Source of the DNA: Myxococcales bacterium
GTDB taxonomy: Bacteria > Myxococcota > Myxococcia > Myxococcales > Myxococcaceae
Assembly: GCA_016191815.1 (NCBI GenBank)
Contig: JACPVI010000045.1
Location: 1 to 64,000, forward strand
Length of the DNA stretch: 64,000 nucleotides
Reading direction: 5' to 3'
Each line of letters begins with the position of its first letter. The stretch's first letter is position 1. The position numbers and the translations under genes are program-made. Under the pieces are notes generated by a model. It searched no databases and had not been told where the DNA came from. It saw nothing but the letters and a program-made list of their open reading frames with translations. Below, in pieces: positions 26,085 to 32,469 of the stretch.

Positions 26085-27917
26085 TCAGGGTTGTCCGCTC
26101 TGCCCGTCGATCTTGGCGGCCGCGCTGCAGCTCGCCCCGTCGTCGAGAAAGCCGATCCGCCCGAGCTTGGGCGCGACCAGCTCCGCCTTCTTCCGCTGCC
26201 AGAAGGCCACCAGCGCGTCGCGGAAGTTGAGCTCCCGCTCGGAGCCGAAGTCGATGCGGCCCACAGGCAGCGTCGACAACACCGGCCCCAACCCGTCGCC
26301 CCCCCGCGCCAAGAAGTCCGGCACCACCACCCGGTACTTCTTGTCCGGCTGCACCGCCTTCCCGTCAGGCAGGGTGTAACCCCGAAGCCGGTCCCTCCCG
26401 GGGCAGCGCGACAGCTTCACCTTGAGCCCCGACAGCTGGAACACCCCCTTCTTCGCCCCGTAGGCCGCGTGCAAGAGCCGGTGCAACTCCTCGCCCGTCA
26501 CCACCACCGTGGCCACCGTGTTGTCGAAGGGGAGCACCTCGTACACTTCCCCATACCTCAGCTCGCCAGCCGGCAGGTCCGCGCGCAACCCTCCGGAGTT
26601 GAGCAGCGAGACGTCGGCCTGCTCCATCTCCCTGAGCGAGTCCGCGAGGAAGCTCCCCAGCGCGCTCTCCGCCTCGTAGTTCCTCCCCATCGGCCTGGGA
26701 GAGACGATGCCCAGCTTCCTTTGTTGCTCCGCCTCCACCTGCGCCAGCGCCGGCGAGAGCAGCTTGGCCAGCTCGGCGTCCTTCTTCACTTCCTTGCCCA
26801 GGAAGGTGGGTGCCAAGAGCTTCACCCCCGGCCGGTCCTTGAGCTTTCTTCCTTCGCAGCTCCCACTGGCTTCCTCCACGTTGCCGCAGATGGGGATCCC
26901 CGCCTTGAGGGCGGTCTTCTCCGGCAGCAGCGCTCGGCGCTTGGGGTCCAGGTACAGCTCGATGGTGCTGAAGGTGCGGCCGAGCCCGAAGGTCTGCACC
27001 ACCGGCGTGCCGTTCACGAAGTGCCCGATCGGCGCGTGGATGTGCCCAGCCAGCACCGCGTCCAGCGCGCGCGGCGGCAACCCGTTCAACATCTGGAGTA
27101 TCTCGCCGCTCGATTCGCACTTCGAGACGTCCTGCGGATCGCCGAAGCCGTCGCACTTCCCGCCCGCATGGGCCACGGCGATCACCACCTCCGCTCCCTT
27201 GCCCCGGAGCTTCTTGGCGGCGTCGGCAGCCTCCGGCACCAGGCTGCCGAACCGGAGCGTGCTCACGTTCACCGGGTTGGTGACCGTCGGCGTGCTCGGA
27301 GTCACCAGCCCGAAGACCCCGACCTTCACCCCCTTCACCTCCACCATCAGCGTGCCGTCGTTCCCCATCCACGCGGGGCGCTCGCCGCTCTTCGCCTCGT
27401 AGATGTTGACCGCCAGGAGCGGGAACTTGGCCTGCTTGAGCCGGGCCTTGAGCGCCCCGAACGGATCCAACCCCGGCTTCGCGGCCACCGACACCGGCCC
27501 ATCCGGCCCGTAGTCGAACTCGTGGTTGCCGATCGCCGCCGCCGCGTAGCCGAGATGGTTGTAGGCGTCGATCACCACCGCGCCCTCGGTCAGGTTGGCC
27601 GCCAAGGTGCCCTGGAAGAGATCTCCCGAGTCGAGGAGGAGCACTCCGCCCGGGTTGTCCTCGCGGAGCACCTTCACGTAGCCGGCGAAGTTCGCCAGGC
27701 CGCCCTCTTCGACCTCCGCGCCCTCGGCCAGCTTGGTGAGGTGCGGCTGCACCCAGCCGTGGAGGTCGTTGGTGGCCACCACGGTGATGCGGATCGGCGC
27801 CCCCTCTGCCGGCGGCTGTTTCTTCTCTTCGAGCGGAGGGCTTCCCGAGCCCTGGGGGGTCCGGCAGGCGGCAGCGAGGAGGAGGACCAAGAAGAGCCGC
27901 GCTAGACGGGCGCCCAT
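26085..27917 (-). CDS. Bifunctional metallophosphatase / 5'-nucleotidase lipoprotein (UshA family)
   Basis: 610 residues. The lipobox 'LAAAC' (Cys18) indicates a lipoprotein. The N-terminal metallophosphatase domain contains the metal ligands 'ATNDLHGWV', 'DSGDLFQGT', 'GNHEFDYG', 'AVAHAGGKC' and 'AGHIHAPIG'. The C-terminal 5'-nucleotidase domain has 'NYEAESALGSFLADSLRE', 'LLNSGGLRADLPAGELRYGE' and 'LPFDNTVATV'. It probably hydrolyses extracytoplasmic nucleotides to salvage nucleoside and phosphate. It is isolated as a unit between the fibre gene (divergent promoter-sized gap) and the GT22 gene. Confidence 0.93.
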   Translation of the reverse strand: MGARLARLFLVLLLAAACRTPQGSGSPPLEEKKQPPAEGAPIRITVVATNDLHGWVQPHLTKLAEGAEVEEGGLANFAGYVKVLREDNPGGVLLLDSGDLFQGTLAANLTEGAVVIDAYNHLGYAAAAIGNHEFDYGPDGPVSVAAKPGLDPFGALKARLKQAKFPLLAVNIYEAKSGERPAWMGNDGTLMVEVKGVKVGVFGLVTPSTPTVTNPVNVSTLRFGSLVPEAADAAKKLRGKGAEVVIAVAHAGGKCDGFGDPQDVSKCESSGEILQMLNGLPPRALDAVLAGHIHAPIGHFVNGTPVVQTFGLGRTFSTIELYLDPKRRALLPEKTALKAGIPICGNVEEASGSCEGRKLKDRPGVKLLAPTFLGKEVKKDAELAKLLSPALAQVEAEQQRKLGIVSPRPMGRNYEAESALGSFLADSLREMEQADVSLLNSGGLRADLPAGELRYGEVYEVLPFDNTVATVVVTGEELHRLLHAAYGAKKGVFQLSGLKVKLSRCPGRDRLRGYTLPDGKAVQPDKKYRVVVPDFLARGGDGLGPVLSTLPVGRIDFGSERELNFRDALVAFWQRKKAELVAPKLGRIGFLDDGASCSAAAKIDGQSGQP

Positions 27918-27941
27918 CGGATCGCCATAGGTATCAGGCGC

Positions 27942-29450
27942 CTAGCGGAGGGTCCAGTCGAAGGCGCGGTCCACCTCGCAGGGCGGGGCGGCCAGCCTGA
28001 CCAGCTCCAGCCCGGAGTCGACCTCCACCGCGTCCCCGGCCACCGCGCCCTTCGGCGCCACGGCGTAATTGAACAGCCGCGATGAGGGATCCGGCCCTGC
28101 TGGTCCGTACATCGGCACGTTCCGATGGAGGTAGCTGTATCCCCCGGTGTAGCCCAGGTCCCGGGTGAGCACCTTGAGGCCGCACAGATCGGACCTCTCG
28201 CCCGCGGCGAGGAGTAGCCGGTTCTCCGGCCCGCCTGCATCAAGAGCCGAATGCGCGGGCGGCGCCTCATAGACGCCCAGGTCCCCAAAGCTGAGGCGCG
28301 GGAAGGTGGCCGCCGAGTACACCGCGGTCGCCGCCGCGAGCGCCGCGGCCACTCGCCCGACCCACACGAGGCGCGGCCGCAAGAGCAGCTCGACTCCGAG
28401 CCCGGAGAGCACGCAGCAAAGCGGCAGCGCCGGATAGATGAAGCGAAGCTCCTTGTGCGGGGTGAGCACGTGGAGCCCGAAGAAGGCCAGGGTCACCACC
28501 CCGAGCCCAGGCGCGCGCAGGATGCCGGCCAACCCCAACACCGCCATCGCCACCCAGAGCGGTCCCAGCGAGGCGAGGAGCCTGCCGGTGTAGTAGCTGT
28601 GCGGCGCGGTGCCGAAGGTGGACGCCTTCCCTTCGAGCCAATTGAAGCGCAGGTACACCGCCGCCGAGTGGAACCAGGTGCCCCAGGTCAACCGATCGAG
28701 CAGCCCGTAGAGCAACGCGAATGCGGCCAAGACGCCCAGCGCCCAGAGGGCGGCCCGAAAGCGTCGCCGGCAGAGCAGGATTCCGATGAGCCCCACCGCG
28801 AACACGCCGCACTGGATCCGAAACAGCACCGAGAGGCCGACCAGCGCGGCGCCCAGCCACACCTGCCTTCGGCCGGCGTCGTTCCGGAGCGCGATGGCGT
28901 AGCCCAGCACCAATGGCGCGGCGGCGGCCGTCTCGCCCATCGCCCGGGGCGCGAGGTAGATGGAGAAGCCCATCAGCGCGAGGAGCGCCCCTGCCACCGC
29001 GGCGGAGAGCCAGCGGGCGCCATGCCTCCGGGCCAGCGCCACGCAGGCCACCGCCGAGGAGCCGCTGGCCAGGCAGAACGCCAGCCGGGTGAGCGAGAGA
29101 TAGGCCCGCGGCGAGTCGAGCCCAAAGAGCGCGCAGAGGCGGAACAGCCCCGCCACCATTCCGGGGAGCGCCCAGCTCCGCGCTCCCTCGGAGAACTCCC
29201 AGGCCACTAGCCCGTAGCCGAACACCAGCCGGTGCGCGGGCTCGAGCGTCTGGTGCACCTCGTCCGGCCAGTAGATGCCGTCGTCCGAGAGGGCGAAGCC
29301 GAGCCGGACGATCAGCCCGGCGGCGATCGACAGCGCCAGCACCAACCCCGCCCATCGGTCTTCGCCGCTCCGGAGGTCGCCGGGGGTCCCGGCCGGCTCC
29401 TCTGCCGCTTCGAGCGGCTGGGCCTTGGGCCCTCTGGCTATCCGCCGCAC
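27942..29450 (-). CDS. GT22-type (Alg9/PIG-B-like) polytopic mannosyltransferase
   Basis: 502 residues with about ten hydrophobic segments. The loop-1 acidic motif is 'IYWPDEVHQTLEPAHRLV', and the late 'HKELRFIYPALPL' is the GT22 signature known from GPI and ER mannosyltransferases. The C-terminal soluble domain has no recognisable fold. It probably transfers a mannose-like residue from a polyprenyl-phosphate sugar outside the inner membrane. Its start overlaps the stop of the upstream FHA-GGDEF gene by 13 bp, so the two are coupled. Confidence 0.85.
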   Translation of the reverse strand: MRRIARGPKAQPLEAAEEPAGTPGDLRSGEDRWAGLVLALSIAAGLIVRLGFALSDDGIYWPDEVHQTLEPAHRLVFGYGLVAWEFSEGARSWALPGMVAGLFRLCALFGLDSPRAYLSLTRLAFCLASGSSAVACVALARRHGARWLSAAVAGALLALMGFSIYLAPRAMGETAAAAPLVLGYAIALRNDAGRRQVWLGAALVGLSVLFRIQCGVFAVGLIGILLCRRRFRAALWALGVLAAFALLYGLLDRLTWGTWFHSAAVYLRFNWLEGKASTFGTAPHSYYTGRLLASLGPLWVAMAVLGLAGILRAPGLGVVTLAFFGLHVLTPHKELRFIYPALPLCCVLSGLGVELLLRPRLVWVGRVAAALAAATAVYSAATFPRLSFGDLGVYEAPPAHSALDAGGPENRLLLAAGERSDLCGLKVLTRDLGYTGGYSYLHRNVPMYGPAGPDPSSRLFNYAVAPKGAVAGDAVEVDSGLELVRLAAPPCEVDRAFDWTLR

Positions 29451-30346
29451 ACCGACTTGGCCCGAACGCGGTTTCGGCCTTCCAGCTTGGCCCTGAGCAG
29501 GTATCGGTCCGCGGTGGCGAGGAACTCCTCCACCGAGGCGAAGCGGCCCTGGGAGTGGGTGGCGACTCCGATGCTCACCGTGATCTGCATCGGTTTGCCC
29601 TCGAAATCGAGGGGCAGCTCTTCGATCCGCTGCCTCAGGCGCTCCGCCACCGCCACCGCCACCTCCTCGTTCACCTCGCGGAGGACCAGGGCGAACTCCT
29701 CTCCTCCGTAGCGGGCGAAGAGGTCCTCGGTGCGGATGGCTTCGTGCACCGACTGGACCAGGCTGACCAGGGCGAGGTCTCCGGCGGCATGGCCCCGTGA
29801 GTCGTTGAGCAGCTTGAAGTGGTCCACATCCATCATCAAGAGGCTGATCGGCGCGTCGTGCCGGCTGCCGAAGGCGAAGTCCTTCTGCAAGGCCTCGTCG
29901 AGGAACTTGCGGTTGAAGGCCCCGGTCAGCCCGTCGCGGATGGCAGAGTCGTAGAGCAGCCTCTGCACCGCCTCGTCGAGCATGTCCTGCACGCTGAACT
30001 TGAGGATGGTTTCGCTGCCCAGCTGGAGCTTGTCCCCGGTGGTGAGCCTCTTCACCTCTGTGACCCGGTCGCCGTTGAGCAAGGTCCCGTTCTTGGACCC
30101 CAGGTCCACCATGTCGATGCCCTTCTCCGACTTCACCAGCCGGGCGTGCTGGCGCGAGATGCTCTCGTCATCCAGCACCACGTCGCAGTCCAGCGCCCTT
30201 CCGATGGTGGTGATGGCCTTCTCGATGCGGAACATCTTCCCGATCGAGGAGCCGGTGAGGACGATGAGCGACGCGTTCAGCCGTCCCTGGCCTGCGAGCA
30301 GGTTCTCGAGGGGCTTGGTGAGAGTCCTCTCGCTCTCGGAGCTCAC
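29438..30346 (-). CDS. FHA-domain diguanylate cyclase
   Basis: 302 residues. An N-terminal FHA domain (about 25-115: 'TIGRALDCDVVLDDESISRQH', 'DLGSKNGTLLNG') recognises phosphothreonine. A short helix leads into a GGDEF domain (about 135-295) with 'DGLTGAFNRKFL', 'MDVDHFKLLND' and active-site 'YGGEEF'; the classic I-site RxxD is not obvious. It makes cyclic di-GMP, gated by phosphorylation through the FHA domain, possibly by a Ser/Thr kinase such as the one at 19.4-20.8 kb. It lies at the left edge of the polysaccharide cluster, coupled to GT22. Confidence 0.93.
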   Translation of the reverse strand: MSSESERTLTKPLENLLAGQGRLNASLIVLTGSSIGKMFRIEKAITTIGRALDCDVVLDDESISRQHARLVKSEKGIDMVDLGSKNGTLLNGDRVTEVKRLTTGDKLQLGSETILKFSVQDMLDEAVQRLLYDSAIRDGLTGAFNRKFLDEALQKDFAFGSRHDAPISLLMMDVDHFKLLNDSRGHAAGDLALVSLVQSVHEAIRTEDLFARYGGEEFALVLREVNEEVAVAVAERLRQRIEELPLDFEGKPMQITVSIGVATHSQGRFASVEEFLATADRYLLRAKLEGRNRVRAKSVCGG

Positions 30347-30382
30347 GACGCCGGCCAGTCTAGCGGAAGAGTGGGGCGCCTC

Positions 30383-31489
30383 CTAACTTCGCGCCGAAAG
30401 GGCCTGACGGTAGACCTCCAGGGTCTGCTTGGCCGCTGTTTCCCAGCTGAAGTTGCGTGCGCGCTCCCGTCCCGCGGCGGCGCGGAGAGCGCGCTCCTTT
30501 GGTGAGGACAGCAGCCGATCGAGCGCGGAGGCCAGCTCCTCAGGCGCGTCCGGAGAGGCGTAGACCGGGGCCTCCCCGCACACCTCCGGCATCGCTCCGC
30601 GGTCGCTGCAGACGACTGGGACCCCCAGCCGCATCGCCTCCAGCGGGGGGAGCCCGAAGCCCTCGTATCTCGACGGGAAGGCGCAGACCGCAGCGCGTCG
30701 CATCAGCGCGTAGAAGACCGCGTCGTCCAGGTAGCCGATCGGGCGGACGTCCATCCCGCCGGCGCGGAGCCGGGCGACCTCCAGCTCCACCGGCCTAGAG
30801 CCAAACCACCGCTGGCCCGCCAATACCAGCGTGGCCGGCCGGCCGCGATCGCGCAGGCGCACGCAGGCCTCCAGGAGCGCGCCGACGTTCTTTCGCGCAT
30901 CGAGGGCGCCCGCATAGAGCACGAAGCGCTCGGGAAGGGCCAGCGAGCGGAGGTAGGCCTCGCCCGTCGGGTCCGGCGGTGGCACCGAATCCACGTGGTC
31001 CACTCCGTTGTGCACCACCGAGATGCGGGAAGGGTCCACCTCGAAGCGGGAGAGGACGTCGCCCCGGGTCCGCGCGCTCACGCAGATTACCCGGTCGGCC
31101 AGGCGAAGGCTCCTGGAGAGCCAGAGCTTGAACTGCCAGCGGTAGGCGAAGGAGACCGTCTCCGGCAATAGCTCCGGGATGACGTCGTGGATGGTGAGGA
31201 CCAACCGTTTCCCACCCGGGCGGACGAGGGGGAGGTTGAAGTTCGCGACCGCGTGGTAGAGCGGGGCCTCCAGCGCGCCGAGGATTTCGGGCAGGCGGGT
31301 GAGGGTGAAGAAGGTGCGCCCTTGCCGCCCGCGCGGGTGCTCTCCGGTGTTGCGCGCGCCGACCTTCAACAAATGGGCGCCCTGCCGCTCCATGGCCGCG
31401 CACAGGCAGCGGGTGTACAGGCCGATGCCGGTGGTCGGCTCGTCCCACAGCGATGCGTCGATCGCGAAGGGTGCGGCGCCGTCTTTCAC
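30383..31489 (-). CDS. GT4-family glycosyltransferase
   Basis: About 368 residues from GTG 31489 ('VKDGAAPFAIDASLW'). The track-length version to 31582 would run antisense into the duplicated glycosyltransferase start and is unlikely. GT-B fold motifs: 'TTGIGLYTRCL' (N-domain glycine loop), 'LTIHDVIPELLP', 'VICVSARTRGDV', 'VVHNGVD', 'YAGALDARKN' and the C-domain donor-binding 'FPSRYEGFGLPPLEAM' (E-x7-E motif). It transfers a sugar to the growing surface polysaccharide. It is divergent from the plus-strand glycosyltransferase gene; the shared promoter region lies inside a duplicated segment. Confidence 0.9.
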   Translation of the reverse strand: MKDGAAPFAIDASLWDEPTTGIGLYTRCLCAAMERQGAHLLKVGARNTGEHPRGRQGRTFFTLTRLPEILGALEAPLYHAVANFNLPLVRPGGKRLVLTIHDVIPELLPETVSFAYRWQFKLWLSRSLRLADRVICVSARTRGDVLSRFEVDPSRISVVHNGVDHVDSVPPPDPTGEAYLRSLALPERFVLYAGALDARKNVGALLEACVRLRDRGRPATLVLAGQRWFGSRPVELEVARLRAGGMDVRPIGYLDDAVFYALMRRAAVCAFPSRYEGFGLPPLEAMRLGVPVVCSDRGAMPEVCGEAPVYASPDAPEELASALDRLLSSPKERALRAAAGRERARNFSWETAAKQTLEVYRQALSARS

Positions 31490-31493
31490 GGGC

Positions 31494-31623
31494 GCGGTGC
31501 TATACCCCGCGCGCCGATGGCGGTCCACCAGCTGGTCCCTAACTTCGTGATGGGCGATGCGACCTCCCAGGCGGCCATCCACCTCTCGCTCCTATTGCGG
31601 AGGCTCGGCCGCTTCGGGGAGGT
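31494..31623. repeat. 130-bp direct repeat, left copy (flanks TA module)
   Basis: Matches 32340-32469 without gaps at 125 of 130 positions. It contains a presumptive promoter/leader and the first 35-36 codons of a glycosyltransferase gene. The four differences in the coding part are all third-base synonymous changes (CAG/CAA, CCT/CCC, CTC/CTG, CTA/CTC). Confidence 0.95.
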
Positions 31624-31684
31624 GCAACCGGGCCTGGTTCGCCGGCGCTTGCCCGCTGGCCCCAAGCGCAATAGCCTTCGCAAT
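31517..31684 (+). pseudogene. Truncated 5' end of glycosyltransferase, in frame with antitoxin
   Basis: ATG 31517 begins a copy of the N-terminus of the 32363 glycosyltransferase (identical for 36 residues, ending 'RRLGRFGEV'). It then passes through about 20 unrelated residues and continues without a stop into the antitoxin Met at 31685. Translation from here would give a 138-residue fusion. As a glycosyltransferase it is a remnant. As a leader for the antitoxin it may still be used. Confidence 0.8.
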
Positions 31685-31698
31685 ATGAAGACTATTGC
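31668..31698. promoter_or_regulatory. Inverted repeat over the antitoxin start (candidate autoregulatory operator)
   Basis: GCAATAG (31668-31674) and CTATTGC (31692-31698) are exact complements separated by 17 bp and straddle the antitoxin ATG. The patch is AT-rich compared with its surroundings. RHH antitoxins normally repress their own promoters at such sites. No SD precedes the ATG. Confidence 0.55.
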
Positions 31699-31933
31699 TA
31701 TCACCATAGACGAGCCCACCCTGGAGGCGGTGGATCGCCTGGCCCGAGAGCCCGCCGGAAAGAGGGGTGCCACGAGCAACCGCTCGGCGGTGGTGAGGGC
31801 GGCGGTGCGCGAGTACCTCGATCGCCACGCGCGCGAAGAACGGGAGGCCGCCGAGTGGCGGATCTGGTCCAAGCACTTGAAGCGCGTCAATGCCGAGGCA
31901 GCAGCGATGGTCAGTGAGCAGGCCGGGCCGTGA
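31685..31933 (+). CDS. Ribbon-helix-helix antitoxin of MazF/PemK-type module
   Basis: 82 residues from ATG 31685. The N-terminal strand 'MKTIAITIDEPTLEAVDRLA' and helix 'NRSAVVRAAVREYLDRH' are typical of RHH/CopG DNA-binding antitoxins. The charged C-terminus would wrap the toxin. The stop overlaps the toxin GTG (GTGA), so the pair is translationally coupled. Unusually, its frame is open upstream into a duplicated glycosyltransferase start (31517), so a longer fusion product is possible. Confidence 0.88.
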   Translation: MKTIAITIDEPTLEAVDRLAREPAGKRGATSNRSAVVRAAVREYLDRHAREEREAAEWRIWSKHLKRVNAEAAAMVSEQAGP

Positions 31934-32268
31934 GACGGGGTGAGCTGTACCGCTCGCAAGAGCCGGAGCCCGAGCGGGGTGGGAAACCGGGCTATTACGT
32001 CGTCGTCTCCCGCAACTTCGTCGCCGAGCACGAGGAGATCGAGACGGTCGTTTGTGCTCCGGTGTACGGCCAGATCCTTGGCATCCCCACCGAGGTGACC
32101 ATCGACGCCTCCCACGGCGTGCGCCGTCCATCGGCGATCCGGTGCGACTTCCTGATGTTGCTCTTCAAGCGAAGGCTGAGCCGCTTCGTGGGGACGCTGC
32201 CCTCGGTCAAGATGGCCGAGCTGGATCGTGCCCTCGCCGTCGCGCTCGGCCTGCCGAGCGCACGCTGA
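31930..32268 (+). CDS. PemK/MazF-family endoribonuclease toxin
   Basis: 112 residues starting at GTG 31930, overlapping the antitoxin stop. Family features: N-terminal 'RRGELYRSQEPEPERGGKPGYYVVVSRN' (the G-x-P-x-x-V-V-V-S core strand), 'VVCAPVYG', and a C-terminal 'CDFLMLLFKRRLSRFVGTLP'. These toxins cut mRNA at short motifs; the cognate antitoxin is just upstream. The last 41 bp of the gene overlap a spurious upstream extension of the next glycosyltransferase ORF. Confidence 0.88.
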   Translation: MRRGELYRSQEPEPERGGKPGYYVVVSRNFVAEHEEIETVVCAPVYGQILGIPTEVTIDASHGVRRPSAIRCDFLMLLFKRRLSRFVGTLPSVKMAELDRALAVALGLPSAR

Positions 32269-32339
32269 CCTTAAGGTGCGACCTCGCCGGCCCGGGCGCA
32301 TGGGTCCCTGCGACGCATGTCGAGATGGAAGATCGAGCT

Positions 32340-32469
32340 GCGGTGCTATACCCCGCGTGCCGATGGCGGTCCACCAACTGGTCCCCAACTTCGTGATGGG
32401 CGATGCGACCTCCCAGGCGGCCATCCACCTCTCGCTGCTCTTGCGGAGGCTCGGCCGCTTCGGGGAGGT
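32340..32469. repeat. 130-bp direct repeat, right copy
   Basis: The partner of 31494-31623. This copy is continuous with the full-length glycosyltransferase gene (ATG 32363). The 716 bp between the copies carry only the toxin-antitoxin module and short flanks. No terminal inverted repeats, transposase or integrase are seen. Confidence 0.95.

Noticed and set aside
25821-27905. 694-residue plus-strand ORF
   Set aside because: Antisense to the 5'-nucleotidase, whose catalytic motifs are unambiguous; His/Arg-rich shadow.
32228-32362. Upstream extension of the double glycosyltransferase
   Set aside because: It would run through the toxin 3' end and foreign flank; the repeat comparison shows conserved coding begins at ATG 32363.
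31494-32469. IS element or composite transposon
   Set aside because: No transposase, no terminal inverted repeats, and the repeats are host gene sequence rather than an insertion sequence.
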